Source: Hysterium pulicare CBS 123377 (lineage: Eukaryota > Ascomycota > Dothideomycetes > Hysteriales > Hysteriaceae). From it: a DNA stretch of 64,000 nucleotides. Numbering within the stretch: position 1 is the stretch's first letter; each line of letters starts with the position of its first letter. The notes beneath the pieces were generated by a model. That model saw only the letters and a list, made by a program, of their open reading frames with translations, made no database searches and had not been told where the DNA came from. Positions 22,916 through 35,230 of the stretch are shown here, piece after piece. The stretch is taken from NCBI GenBank assembly GCA_000467715.1, contig AJFK01000612.1, positions 62,001-126,000 on the forward strand, read 5' to 3'. Both the position numbers and the translations under genes were made by a program.

Positions 22916-24629
22916 ATGTCTATGATAACAGCGACTACTTGGGTGCCGAGGGGATATGCAGCGCCATTCCCCAACAAATACGTTTTTGACGAGGACGAGT
23001 ATGACCGAATTTCGAAGCTCGCCAAATTACAACTGGACGATGCAAAGGAGGACCTGGAGGATGCGCAGAATGCAAAAGAGGACAACTCAAACCAGGCTTC
23101 GAATGGTAATACATCAAAACCTAAGGATGGGAATATTTTCGAGTGCGTATGATCAACATAGACCACAAGAATGATGCTGATTCGACTGTAGAGAAATCGA
23201 CGATGATTTGAAAGAATACGACCTAGAACATTATGATGACGACGAGCAGGGCCAAGATGGGGCGGGCGATACCATGGCAATGTTCGGAAATATGAAGTCT
23301 TTGGTCTACCATGATTCCAATGCAGACGATCCGTATATTACAATGCAAGAGCAGGATGAAGAAGATGACGAGCGGGAAGAGCTTCAGATTCTTGCGACAG
23401 ATAATCTAGTATTAGCAGGCAGAATTGAGGATGAGGTCGCACATCTAGAAATCTATGTCTATGAAGATGAGGCCGATAACCTCTACGTACATCACGACAT
23501 CATGTTACCCGCAATACCGCTGGCGGTGGAGTGGCTTGACCTTCCTGTGGGCAAGTCTGCTGTCGATGGCGACGCCAAAGGAAATTTTGTGGCTATAGGA
23601 ACTATGGAGCCTGACATCGAGCTGTGGGACCTTGACACTGTCGACGGAATGTATCCAAATGCCATACTTGGGCAAGGAGCAGAAGACTCGACGAAGTCAG
23701 AGAAACCCAAGAAGAAGAAAAAGAAGAAATCGAAAAAAGCAAACGACAACTACCATGTAGATGCGGTTCTTTCTCTTGCCGCCAATCGCCAACATCGCAA
23801 CCTCCTAGCCTCTTCGTCCGCAGATAATACCGTCAAATTATGGGATCTGAACACAACTAAATGCGCGAAATCGTACTCCTACCACACAGACAAAGTTTGT
23901 TCAATAGCATGGCACCCTGCAGAGTCAACTGTTCTTCTCAGTGGCAGCTACGACCGGACAGTAGTAGCGGCCGATATGCGCGCTCCAGATGCAAAAATAC
24001 CCAGATGGGGAGTCGAGAGCGATGTAGAAACAGTGAAATGGGATCCTCATGACTCTAATTACTTCTACGTAAGTAATCATCATTGTCACAGGCAAGGGCA
24101 ACTGCTAAGTAGATGTTAGGTTTCTACAGAGAAGGGCGTGATCCATTATCATGACGCTCGTCTTGCTCCAAAAGACCCATCGAGCTCCAAGCCCGTGTGG
24201 ATATTACAAGCTCACGACGAATCTGTATCCTCATTTGACATCAACCCTATCATTCCGGGTTACCTCGCCACCGGCTCGACCGACAAACAAGTCAAATTAT
24301 GGAATATCCAATCAAGTGGGCCTAGCATGGTAGTCTCACGGGATCTTGGTGTTGGCAAAGTATTTTCCACGGCATTCGCACCCGACCAGGAGGTTGGATT
24401 CAGACTAGCGGTTGCTGGAAGCAAAGGAGCCGTCCAGATTTGGGATACGTCTACAAATGCGGCCGTTCGTGCGGCGTTCGCGAACAAAGTCCCACAAGTT
24501 CAGGGCGAAGTGAAGGAAAGGCTAGTGGGGCTGGAAGAAGACAGCACCGACTCAGACTCAGATGAAGGAGATGAAGTTGAAGATGATCGAGAAAATGAGC
24601 GCAATGGGTCAGAGTCAATGGAGGAGTAG
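22916..24629 (+). CDS. PWP1: WD40 ribosome-assembly factor Pwp1
   Basis: Exons 22916-23142, 23192-24068 and 24120-24629 give 537 aa. Pwp1 (periodic tryptophan protein 1) helps early 60S ribosome assembly in the nucleolus. The N-terminus has the family start ITATTWVPRGYAAPFP, then an acidic linker. The WD repeats follow, for example AVLSLAANRQHRNLLASSSA with NTVKLWDL, VCSIAWHP and LATGSTDKQVKLWNI. A Lys-rich insertion (KKKKKKKSKK) sits between the second and third blades. The C-terminus is strongly acidic and Ser-rich. The start lies in a good context (CCACCATG). Confidence 0.95.
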
Positions 24630-26606
24630 TTGGCAATGCACAGACATACTCAATGGCCTTCCGAAGAACGGGTTCGTAGTGGATGGTCAATTTGGACTGT
24701 CCGCCAGCCCTGGAATCTGTCTCGTGCTTTGGGATCAATAAGTCCCTCGATTCTCACCCCTAATATGACGTTGTCAGAGTTGGCGCATATGAGTTGGTAG
24801 TACAAAAATCCCTCGAGCGCGATCTAATCCTGTCTGATTATTATGGAGGCTATGATACCCATATGATGTGTAAATCTCACAACGCTTGGAAAAAGTTTGT
24901 GATAGATCCGCGGTGCCTCTTCCTGAAGTATGTTGGACAATCGCGTCAAGAACTATAAAAAGGTCGTTATACCACGGCTAAGCCTTGTCAAGGACGACTT
25001 TATGCATGCAAAGCATCATCCCTTCTCAGGCAAGGGGGAGCTTGGGCAATTTACACTGAGCCAAGGGTGATGAAACCTGGGGGCGGATTCGAATTTGGCC
25101 TGAGCTTATTCGGTCCCAGGTTGTCGGACAATTTATGGACCCTTTAAATGAGCCTAAGAAAACCGTCATCGTCGGGAGTTGTAGTGGAGTTGGCGGCTAT
25201 GTAGGATAGGACTCTTGCAGTGTTTCGAAACGGCTATAGCCAGATGCCGGCAGTGAGTGTGCGTCAAAAGCACAACAGCAGGCTGCAGGCAGTGTGCAAA
25301 CATCGCCGTAGCCGTACATGACGCAGTCAGACCGAGGTGCGAGGTGTGTGAAGTACATTATTGGATCCAAATTTAACTGAGAAAGAGGCTCAAACCTGGT
25401 GAAATGAATGGATCGAATGGGCCGTTTGCTCTCCATTACCTCTCCTGACTTCGTCCTGGGAAGCTGACTCTCTATTCAGGGAGGGTCGAGGGCTCAGCTG
25501 TGAACCAAATATCCACACAAATTCACGGGATCTGTTTCCCCTCTATTCTTACTGGCGCTGAGAGTGATTAGACGAACTGAAGACAGCAGCGCCTCGGCGT
25601 CACGAGGGAACATTGTTTCGCTGGAGTTGTTCCTCATGCGCTCCAAAATGCTGGCTCAGTTCAACAGGCACCCTAGCAGACTCTGCGACGTTGGCGCCGC
25701 CGGTTGGAGGGATGTTTGGCGGTTTCTCGTCTACCAGCAGCGTGATTGGTGTGTGATAGAAAACGCGGCGTTGGCTAAGCTGCAAGTGAGCGTTGTTTTG
25801 CGTGGCAGGCCCACTTGTGGCCTTTGTTTCCAGTTCCTGGCAATTCCAGCCAGACACGGCATCCCCTACCGCCCGTCCCTGTCCGTTAGCTTCCTTTCCT
25901 CGATCGCCCATCTTTTCCTCGCCCTCAACTGCTTCTCTCAGACCTCCCTTTCCTTCAAAAATCACACCCTCCCTTTTCCTGCGTGACCTTCGTTGCAGTA
26001 ACGCTCTCTATCTATCCACCGCGGCCTGGTTGTTCGCTCCTTACGACAGCTGGTCTCCCTTACATTCATTTTCAATTACTTCTTCGACCGCCCCCGGCCC
26101 TTTGGTGTCTTGATCGCCTTTGCTGCTAGCCAGCCATACAATACACAAATAACAAAAGAATAACCGTCCATCTTCACGTCGTCCGACGCCATATCTCGCC
26201 ACTAGAACGCCCCACGGAGTACCTATCGTTGCTGCAGCACTTTCTGCGAACGCGTGGATACTGGTACTACATATCGGAGTCCTATTGAGGAGCTTGTCGC
26301 ACCGACGGGCCCACGCGCACACAGCAACATCACGGCCGAAGAGGATCACGCTCAACCCCAAACCAGCGCTTGCGCAACACTCTCTTTCTTTTATCAAGCA
26401 TCCTATCAGCAGACCAAGCGGTGCGCACCCATTGACTGTTATACGTGCACACGCCCAGACCCCAATTTATCCGCGACCATTCCCCGCAGTCTTCCTGCAC
26501 TCCGGACAGCGAAACATCTCCACGCCGGGCCTTAAGACCGAAAATTGACACATTTGCAATAAACCATTATTCAATTTTCATCTTTCTAGATTCATAGACC
26601 GCCACA
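24630..26606. other. Long intergenic/leader region
   Basis: About 2 kb without a supported gene. From about 25840 to 26600 the plus strand is rich in C and T with few G runs, as in long fungal 5' leaders, and leads directly to the Ser-rich orphan at 26607. Several short frames in it start only with GTG, TTG or CTG. It may therefore be a long, perhaps spliced, 5' UTR of that gene plus its promoter. Confidence 0.4.
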
Positions 26607-27446
26607 ATGTCGCTGGCCAGAGCCATGACGAAACGCATTAAGCGTTCTGAAATACTCTCGACCCCGCCTACACGGTCACAGAGTACTAGAAATCCTGGTA
26701 CCCATATCGATAGAGCCAAAATCTCATCACCTGTGGCTTTGATATCCACGACAAACATGCTCTCCTACAACGCTCCGGATATCGCTACGATGCGCCATGT
26801 CTCTACAACATCAACGGCTTTTTCGACCGTGTCCAAGGACTCAGCAGAAGACTCGGATCATAGCGCATCCACCGTCCGATCGCGAGCGTCGTCGCATGGT
26901 TCCCAGGAAACCCTCACTGATGCTTCCTCTGTAACTTCCTCGCCAACCTCACCGGAACCGAATCACTTATCTTGCTACTTCCCTACACAGAAGACGCCCC
27001 GACGATCTGCTTCCTCGGGAAATTTTCAAAGGAAGTCGGAATCGATTGAAACTGTGCCAGCTATTCCCGAGAGGGCTCTTTCACATAGCAAGCGCGCTCA
27101 CGAGCGTCTGGCTCAGAAACGATCCCTGCAGAGCATCAAGTCCTCCGGTAGTCTCCATAGCAGAGATTCCACCCGAGCGTCTCGTGAGCACCGAACCTCG
27201 TTTGACATGTTCCGCAGCACGTTGGAGGACAGTCATCCTTTCGGCAAGGAATTGGAACAGCTCAATGAAGTCGCAGAAGAGTTCGGCGGTGTGGTACGAG
27301 ATGTCGAAATCGATGAAGACATGACCACCATGAGCAATATGGGTCTTGCAAAGTTCTGTGCGTCAGACTATCTCGACGAGATTCAACCCATGTACAATAA
27401 TCTCTTCGAAAGTCGATATCTCTCTGCTCCAACGGCATGGATATAG
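26607..27446 (+). CDS. Ser/Thr-rich fungal protein of unknown function
   Basis: One exon, 279 aa, starting at an ATG in good context (CCACAATG). I do not recognise a domain. Residues 70-200 are rich in Ser, Thr and Arg with many possible phosphosites (TVRSRASSHGSQETLTDASS). The last 90 residues look folded and conserved-like: FDMFRSTLEDSHPFGKELEQ, then EFGGVVRDVEID, and a C-terminus with LAKFCASDYLDEIQPMY. No signal peptide, membrane segment or coiled coil is clear. The unusually long pyrimidine-rich leader before it suggests translational or signal control, which is inference only. Confidence 0.75.
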   Translation: MSLARAMTKRIKRSEILSTPPTRSQSTRNPGTHIDRAKISSPVALISTTNMLSYNAPDIATMRHVSTTSTAFSTVSKDSAEDSDHSASTVRSRASSHGSQETLTDASSVTSSPTSPEPNHLSCYFPTQKTPRRSASSGNFQRKSESIETVPAIPERALSHSKRAHERLAQKRSLQSIKSSGSLHSRDSTRASREHRTSFDMFRSTLEDSHPFGKELEQLNEVAEEFGGVVRDVEIDEDMTTMSNMGLAKFCASDYLDEIQPMYNNLFESRYLSAPTAWI

Positions 27447-28116
27447 GTTGAACGACCCCATGAGACTGGCTCTCTCAGATGGACTGGTTCGTTATTTGGC
27501 GCATTGCCAAAACCACCAGACGATCTTTCTTGTGCATACTTAACACTTTACTACTTTCTTTGAATACTTTACTATGGGCCGACTGAAGTTGGTTGGAGTT
27601 CTTGGATAAGGAACAAAATCGGTCAGCGGCGCTTGGGAGCAAGATGGCTCCTGTCCAATCATTCATGATTATTATGTACATGATGCTGTTTGAAGGTTCA
27701 TATTTGCGGGATTGTTCTAGAGGATTCAGTTTATTTGTCAAGTAGACCGAATTTCTCACCTAAATGAAGGCTTCCACCAAACATCCACATGTCTATCCAG
27801 CTTTTAGTGACATTGCGACTACTCACATACTGTCTCTTTTCCTGCATGATTGCCAACCTATCATGACTCTCCGTTCCGCAATCCGCGATGGTTACGGTGA
27901 CTCGCATTTGAACGTCCCAGGTGGTATTAATTTAAGAGCGTGGTTCCAATTAGCAGTGTGACCTTCGCATGGATGAAGAGAGCACTCCCGCAGGACGGAG
28001 GTTCCACGTCCTTTTCGCTAGCGCTAGTCTCTTTTGGAAGACTCCGAACTTTTTGTCTACCACCTATTGTTCCCATCACCACTCACCCGCTCTACAACTA
28101 TCCCAACCCAAACACC
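27447..28116. other. Intergenic, no supported gene
   Basis: Contains the 3' region of the Ser-rich orphan and the promoter of mL54. An in-frame extension upstream of the mL54 start begins at a GTG only and is not taken as coding. Confidence 0.5.
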
Positions 28117-28898
28117 ATGATCTGCCGACGCTGTCTTCGGGCAGCAGCTCGGTCAAAACTTCAATCGTCTCTACGCAAAGTAAATACCGCGTCAAGTAAC
28201 CGCTTTCTTTCATCGACCCCCCAACGCGCCGCAACCACCTCAACACCCGCTCCCCGCCAAGGCGATCCCAATTCTTCACACAATCCCCCAGCAGCGACAT
28301 CTACTTCTGCCGCACAGCCTTTTAGCACACCATTGACTCCATCTCCCGCCGCCACAGGGGTTGGATCAGGCAAAACGGCTACTGCCCCGGTCATTCAACT
28401 ATCTTCTGTTCCGGCGGGGACACCACTCAAAGGTCTCAATCTCCTGAAGAATGGGACAGACCCTCTGGCAATGGAAGATTCGGAGTATCCGAGCTGGTTA
28501 TGGGATATATTAAAGAAAAAGGACGGCGGAGCGGAGGGGTCTAAAGAAGGAGACTTATTCTGTATGTCTCCTAGATAAACTCTCCATACTAGTTCAATGG
28601 CCTTGAGTATTGCTTTTGACTGGAGAAGAGCAAATGCTAACACACTTCCAATGAAGCCAAGTCCAAAAAGCAAAGAAGGTTAGCAGCGAAGCGTCTCCGC
28701 AAGGACCAAATAGCGAATCCCGAACTCCTCGTACCCAAAGTGCCGATCTATGAACAGAGTATCGATCTGCCGGCTGGTGATGGAACTGTAGAGAGTGCGG
28801 TTAGTGCTGCGAATGCAAGGGAGGAATTGAGGAAGGCGATGAGAGGCAAGAGGAGGGATGCGATTAAGGAGGCCAATTTCTTGAAAGCTATGGGATAA
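28117..28898 (+). CDS. MRPL37: Mitochondrial large-subunit ribosomal protein mL54
   Basis: Exons 28117-28561 and 28657-28898 give 228 aa; the join reads GDLF|SKSKKQRR. The N-terminus (MICRRCLRAAARSKLQSSLR) is a typical mitochondrial import signal. A Ser/Thr/Pro/Ala-rich linker follows. The family block is PAGTPLKGLNLLKNGTDPLA with EYPSWLWDIL, and the basic C-terminal helix (RRLAAKRLRKDQI) should contact rRNA. Yeast Mrpl37 and human MRPL54 are the relatives. The linker between import signal and core is longer than I expect for yeast. I am confident of the family. Confidence 0.9.
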
Positions 28899-29431
28899 GT
28901 TCCGGCTCACATGCCCGTTCTATTATCCGTATAAAACCTTGTGTTGATATTTTGATTACTGGGCGGTGGAAGAAGGGTATGAGATTAGGTCGCCATACGA
29001 CACCTTGTGGATTGTACATATCATTGCGAAGGACTATAAGATGTAAACCATAAGAGACAACATGGCGTCTCTAACTCGGCAGAATCATTGCGTCTATAAA
29101 TCCTTTTCCGCTCTATCTTTAACTAAGACTTGAGGACAAATTGGTTCGTAGTCAAGTAATCTACCAAATGATATTTATGGGGGAAGATAGAATAGAATTA
29201 ATAAGTACTTAGAGGTTTACAGACCTTTAGTAAGTCTCTTAGCTTCTGTGCGGGTAGCTACCTTTGTATCTTGAAGTCGGTGAACGACATCAAACTGATT
29301 TGTTTGACGGAGGCCTCACTAGACATTTATTCAGGGATGTTCTGCCAAAGGAAATGGTAAAGTACCAACCACAGATAGCCGGAATCTTAATAGTGGGTAT
29401 CTTTATGAACTGCGAACTCAATGTTCTCTCA
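28899..29431. other. Intergenic between tail-to-tail genes
   Basis: 3' regions of mL54 (+) and the one-TM orphan (-). A/T-rich; nothing else recognised. Confidence 0.5.
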
Positions 29432-30240
29432 TCAGGGACTTTCCCTCTCCCTATTCGTCAATATTGCTAGAGCCTGCTCCGCAACTCTAGCGTCTTCCGC
29501 ACTCATCCTCCCACCTTGCTGAATAATATCATCCTGTGATACCGGCCTGTCGCCTTCATTTATCACCATAGCCTCTCTCCTTCTTCGTCTTAATTCCTGC
29601 TCCTCAGTACTCTCTCCGAGTGCCCTCGCTCGCGCGCCTCGAAAAGGTAGGACCCGGAGATGATCTGACTGGAGAGGGAGGTCTTCAAGTTCTGGGTGGG
29701 TATAGCGTTCGGTAAGTAGACCATTTAATTCGAGCAGTTTGAGAGCTTTCGTGGCGTGCTCAACGCGCTCGGGGTCGGAGCTATTGAAGTCTTCGACAAG
29801 GAGTTTTTGGGCTTCTTTGGACCGGAAGAAGCGGTCGCAGAGAATCTTGGTGGCCCTAATTAGATATATCATTAGATAGAGGTCTTTTGATTGCTGGGAG
29901 AAATCAATTGCCGCACGCTTTACGTATTTCGACGTTGGAACATGTCGCTAGAGTTGCGAGCGACTCTGTTCTGATAGCTGGGGTAGAGAGTTAGGCGCTT
30001 GACATTCGAGGAGACAGGACAGAACATGCCATCTTCCGAGTATGTTTTAGGTATTGCAATGGCACTCTCTGGCAGTTCGGTGACTTCCGTAAGTCTGACT
30101 ATCTCGCGCAATCCCCAAGCCACTCCTCTTACAGCACAGAAAGTAAAGACACCTAATGCGGTTAGATGATGCTCTGGATTGGATATCAAAGACTCACCTA
30201 GCCCAAACCAGAGCCAGCCATCGCCGATTGTTCGACGCAT
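29432..30240 (-). CDS. Small one-TM protein of unknown function
   Basis: Exons 30240-30198, 30152-29924 and 29855-29432 give 231 aa; joins read FGLG|VFTFC and RRNT|ATKIL. I do not recognise the family. Residues 8-30 (WLWFGLGVFTFCAVRGVAWG) form one likely membrane segment directly after a two-Arg start, so it could be an N-terminally anchored mitochondrial or ER protein. The rest is helical and charged, with SSDPERVEHATKALKLLELN and a basic run QELRRRRREAMV near the end. The first intron (45 bp) is unusually short, stop-free and in frame. The gene is divergent from Nop14, with about 240 bp between start codons, so they may share a promoter. Confidence 0.72.
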
Positions 30241-30483
30241 ACTTTCATGGTGCAAGGGAAGGGGTCACAAGAATTGAGCTATTTCCAGAGTTAATACGTG
30301 CCTGAGGAAGAACGGTGACGCACGTGCATGGGCAGAAAGCCGGGCGGTCAGGAAAGCGGCAGAGCTTTTCGAAATCTTGGCATATCGAAACTTTCAAATT
30401 CGCTGTTAACAATTTCCAATCCATCTTAAACGAGCTCTCGCGCTCCCCCCTAAACCTATGCGAGGGGCTTGAAAGACAGCATC

Positions 30484-33086
30484 ATGCCACCCTCGCAGCT
30501 AAAACGCCTGAAGACGTCTTTACGAGAGCAAGGCATTACTGGACCACAAAAAAGCAAAAAGCAGAAGAAACAACAACGCAATGGCGACAACTCCGAGCAA
30601 CGAGCAAAGAAATATTCGGCTCTCACAAGCATACGTGAGAGCTTCAATCCGTTTGACTTCAAGACCTTAGCTCGACCGGAGAAATTCGATGTGACAACCA
30701 ATAAACCGAACAATGCGAAGATTGTACTGGGGAGACCTGGTGTCTCCAAGAGCTTCGGGGAGGAGACGGTAGGGACATAGCTTTCTAGAATTCCCAAGTT
30801 TTTACTAACATTATAATTTAGAGACGCAAAACCCTTCTACCTGAAATGAACCGGCGCAACAAAGTTGGTGGAATTTTAGATAGACGTATCGGCGAAAATG
30901 ACCCTACCATGACACCGGATGAGAGAATGTTGGCACGATTTACTCGCGAACAACAACGGTCAAAGGGTGCTTCGCTTTTTGATTTGGAAGAGGTGGAAGA
31001 TGAAGAGCTTACACATATGGGCCGCTCATTGAACTTTGATCAAGACCTAGACGATGCTGAAGACTATGATGCTGCAAGCGTAGAAGGCTCTAGTGACGAT
31101 GGCAAAGATGGCTCACGACCACTAAAACGAAGACGGGATTTACTTGAAGAGGTAGATGCCCTGGGCAACGATGATGAGATCGCTCAACCGGAGCGTAAAA
31201 AGAGCAAGGCAGAAGTCATGAAGGAGGTGATGGCCAAATCCAAATTACACAAGTATGAGCGACAGCAGGCGAAAGAAGACGATGAGGAATTACGTGAAGA
31301 ACTTGACAAGGAACTCCCCGACGTTCTTGCCGCGTTGAGAGGGCATATTAGTCGTCCTAAGGAACCCCTGGCTCCAGTACTGCCCCACGAAACTCCCCTT
31401 AATAATTTCTCCATGAACCCAGATCGAGCTGCTCTCCTTGAAGGAAAGTCGAGGGAAGAGGCGGATAAGGAATATGATTCGCGCGTGCGTCAAATGCTCT
31501 ACGACCAGAGATCTAAACCGACGGAACGAACCAAGACGGAAGAAGAGAAGGCGAAAGAGGAGGCTGATCGGTTGAAAGAGCTCGAAGAAAATCGCATGAA
31601 ACGAATGAAAGGCGAGCCTGTATCTGGTTCCGAGGATGACGGCCAGAGTGTAGCTAATGGAGAAGAGGAATATGAGGAAGAAGAGGATGATGATAGCATG
31701 GCAGATGATGCGGCAGAGTTTGGCCTGTCAGCGGCACCGTATGGAAGCCGTCCCGAAGGCGTTGAAGATGAGGATGACTTTTTAGTTGACGATGACTTAA
31801 TTGCCAGCGGTTCAGATGAAGAGGCAGATTTGTCACAGAGTTCGGACGATGAGGGTATCCAGGATGACACCATGAATATGGAAGATGATGCTGAATTCCT
31901 GAAAGACGTTCTGCCTGATAAAGCAAAACGAGACATAAACAAAACGCTCGTTCCCACTAACGGAGACGTTACAAAGTCATCGAAACTCGCCTATACCTAT
32001 CCATGCCCTCGATCGCACTCAGAGCTACTCGAAGTCCTGAAACCTGTGTCTCCTTCAGATACAGCCGTGGTTGTGCAGAGAATTCGAGCACTCTACCATC
32101 AACAACTTCATCATGAGAACAAAGCAAAACTTGCCGACTTCTCAGTAACTCTGGTTGATCACATATCGTACATGTCTAATCAGAAGCCTGCACCTCCGCT
32201 CGCGGTTGTGGAGACGCTCATTCGACATATTCATTCTCTATCACGAACATATCCGGAGGAGATCGCCAATGCTTTCCGCTCTCATCTCAAGCAACTTCAA
32301 GCCTCTAATAATCCTACTCCCGGCGACCTTACCATCTTAACTGCGATTGGCTCCATCTACCCTACCTCTGATCACTTCCATCAAGTCGCAACTCCGGCGA
32401 TCACGCTCATGGCACGATGGCTCGGCCTCTCCAGCCCTCAAAGCGGCAAGGATATTGCGACAGGTGCCTACATCGGAGCTCTCTGCCTTGAATACCAAAA
32501 GCTTTCCAAACGCTACGTTCCTGAAATTGTCAGATACACACTCCTTGCTCTTAAATCCCCGCACGCAACACCTGATCTCCTCAAAGCACATGTCAAGAAC
32601 TTACTTTCGATGGCTGATCTGTGGCAATCTAAGTCGGCATTCATCGAAATGTTCGCTCCAGAGGCTGTCAAAGTCCTCAAACCCCTAAACCAGAAACAAG
32701 CCCTTCAACGGCTTCAAATACTCCTCTCTCAAGCCAAGCTCAAACGCCGCCCGCTCGAACTACACCATCATCGTCCCCTCCCCATCAAATCGCAAATTCC
32801 TAGATTCGAAGAATCCTTCAATCCCGACAAACACTACGATCCTGACAAGGACCGGGCCGAGGCGAACAGATTGCGGAAGGAGTATAAGAGGGAGAGGAAA
32901 GGTGCGTTGCGTGAACTACGCAAGGATGCGAATTTCATTGCGAGGGAGAGGCTTAGGGAGAAGAAGGAGAGAGATAAGGCTTATGAGGTCAAGTACAAGA
33001 GGCTTGTGGCAGAGATTCAGGGCGAGGAGGGGAAGGAGAAGAATGATTATGAAAGGGAGAAAAGATCGAGGAAGCGGAAGAGGTAG
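30484..33086 (+). CDS. NOP14: Nucleolar ribosome-assembly protein Nop14
   Basis: Exons 30484-30768 and 30822-33086 give 849 aa (yeast Nop14 is 810). Nop14 is part of the 90S pre-ribosome and needed for 18S rRNA maturation and 40S assembly. Family blocks are seen: NPFDFK with KFDVTTNKPN near residue 55, NRRNKVGGILDRRIGENDPT, MTPDERMLARFTREQQ and SLFDLE. A very acidic middle (EEEYEEEEDDDS) follows, then the helical C-terminal half. The C-terminus has the repeated basic run KEYKRERKGALRELRKDANF and ends in nuclear-localisation-like RKRKR. The first exon carries the basic start MPPSQLKRLKTSLREQG. Confidence 0.95.
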
Positions 33087-33489
33087 GACAATGGGAGTGA
33101 GAATGAGAGAAAACATTATCTCAATCCTAATCTTATGTCCTCAAATCTATGACCCGTTTCTAAAAATCGTGCACACTAGGACGTATGATCAAAGGTGTCC
33201 TTCAAAATGGGGTCGCGTGCATGTAGCAACCTTATCGTTGTCTGCCGACAACTCTGTGCTTGATGAAGGAAAGTAATTACCTTTTGTGTCCGCGAGAAAT
33301 CTGCCAACTATATCACTCACTGTGTTTGATTACGGCGTTTGTCTCACTTAGCCAAGTATTCTGGAGAATCAAATTGATATTGTGATGTTACATTTGGGTA
33401 TTTTTCTATAGTTTGGAGTCCTTGTTCTATTTCTCCATCATGAAGAGGAGTTCATTTATCTATTTACAAAAAAAAGGTGAGAGTACACC
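33087..33489. other. Intergenic between tail-to-tail genes
   Basis: 3' regions of Nop14 (+) and Mdm38 (-), with a short poly-A run near 33468-33476. No gene. Confidence 0.55.
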
Positions 33490-35230
33490 CTACTCCTTAC
33501 TCGCTTCTTTTGGTTTCTGCTCTTTCTGTTGAGCATCTTCCTCGGGAGCAGCCTTCGTCTCCTTCTCTTCCGAGCCCTCAGCAGAAGCAGCTTCCTTACT
33601 CTCTACAGCCCCCTTAGCGGGCTTGTCATCTTCATCAATATTTTCAGTGTCTTTCGGCGAAGCAGTGGCCTTATTCTCGTGGCCTTGACTTTGCTCGTTC
33701 TCCTCATCAATAAGCTCTTGCTGCTCTTTGAGAACCTCGAGACGCTGCTTGTTAGTAGCTGCACCCTCCGCGCTGTGCACCTCGAGCTCAATCTCGTGGT
33801 AAAGCTCTTCTGGGATGCTGGATAGAACGGCCTGGAGAGCGTCGATTTGGGAGTTCATTTCGGCCTCCTTACCCTGAGCATACATGAACGCATTGCTGAG
33901 GACGAGGAGGGTGGATGGAACACCATATTTCAATCTTAGGTCCAACCACATTTGGAGATCTTCTCGGAGTCTGGCTGGGCTTAACCCAAGGGTGCGGAGA
34001 CCCCTGCTCGCGCACGCAGTTTGAAGCTCTGGAACGGAAAGTGACTCAACGCCTTCGAAGGAAATAGCGCGATCGTCCCGCTTGATCTGTCTCATACGGT
34101 GGCGAATTTGGTAGCGAAAGAAGTTGTCGGTGCCGAAGGATGTGAGGTTCATGTATCGGCAAATGGCGACCAGCTGGGGTCGAGAAAGATTGTCAAGGGT
34201 CAAGTCGTCCTTGAAGATTTGGCAGACTTTAATAACGTCGGCTTGTGTAGGCGATTCGCCAGTAGTTCGAACCTATAATTTAGGGGTTAGACTAACCGTA
34301 CTGTGCCAAAGAAGATGCTGCTCTACTAACCTTGCGGAAGAACTCGGCGAACCCTTCCTTCTGTGCATTCTCTGCACTAACTGGTAGGCCAGTCTCCTTC
34401 AGTGTCTGCCGAAGGAAGCTGCTAACTTCCTTCCGAGTGGCCCGAAGATTCTTCGCTTTTTTATCTTTCGCAGTCTGGCCCTCGTAGGTACTGGGAAGGA
34501 GATTCGGGAACAGTTTCAGTGCTACAGGGAGGAGCAGTTCTGCGAACGGGACAATGACAAAAACGGAAAAGGGAATCAAACGGCCAAGGTCCTGGACTGT
34601 ACGATGCAGCTATTTGTCAATATTAGCTCCGATGCATCAGAGAAATGCATCATTCGAGGTTACCTGACGGTGCTCTCTTCGAGTGAGTTCGTAACCAGCA
34701 GCCATTTTCAGTGCCAACTTCGAACTAATCCTGACTTCCGTAACGAGCAGCTTAGTGCCATCCCAGTAATGGCTCACCTCCTTCTTGACCTTCTCCCAGA
34801 GTGTGAGCTTCTTCTCCTCCTCCTTCTTCTTAGCCAATTTCGTCTCTTCGGCCTTGTCAGCAGCAGCTTTTTCCGCCGCCAACTCCGTCAGCGTCGCCTT
34901 TTCCGCTGCCTTTGTCTTCGGAAGTGCCGTTGCTCCGTCTCTTGGGATAGCGACATCCGGCTGTTCGACTCCAGACGCCTCCTTTGATGACTTCTGCTGC
35001 TCTTCTTTTGGAAGCGGCTTCTTGGCCTGTTCGGCGTTGAACCCAGGAGGGGGGTAATTCCCTCCATTCCCGGATGAAGTGGAAGTGTCGGTAGCCAGTC
35101 TTCTGTGTGGGAGGAGAATAGCGACTGCCGGTAGGGTTCGAGGGAGGGATCTCGGTGTGTGTCGAATGGTTCTGGTACCGGTCCTGAGCAACAACGGCGC
35201 CGCCCTGGAGGCGGAGCGGTTGAGATACAT
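33490..35230 (-). CDS. MDM38: Mitochondrial LETM1/Mdm38 protein
   Basis: Exons 35230-34664, 34609-34331 and 34272-33490 give 542 aa. LETM1/Mdm38 sits in the inner mitochondrial membrane, supports K+/H+ exchange and volume control, and binds mitochondrial ribosomes. The first 45 residues are Arg/Leu/Thr-rich without acids (import signal). A Lys/Glu/Ala-rich coiled region follows. The LETM core starts LWEKVKKEVSHYWDGTKLL; the single TM is RLIPFSVFVIVPFAELLLPV. After it come LKLFPNLLPSTYEG, LVAICRYMNL, FFRYQIRHRMRQIKRDDRAI and the conserved LSVPELQTACASRGLRTLG. The C-terminus is a coiled coil then a low-complexity acidic tail. The exon 1-2 border lies right before the membrane segment. Confidence 0.95.
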
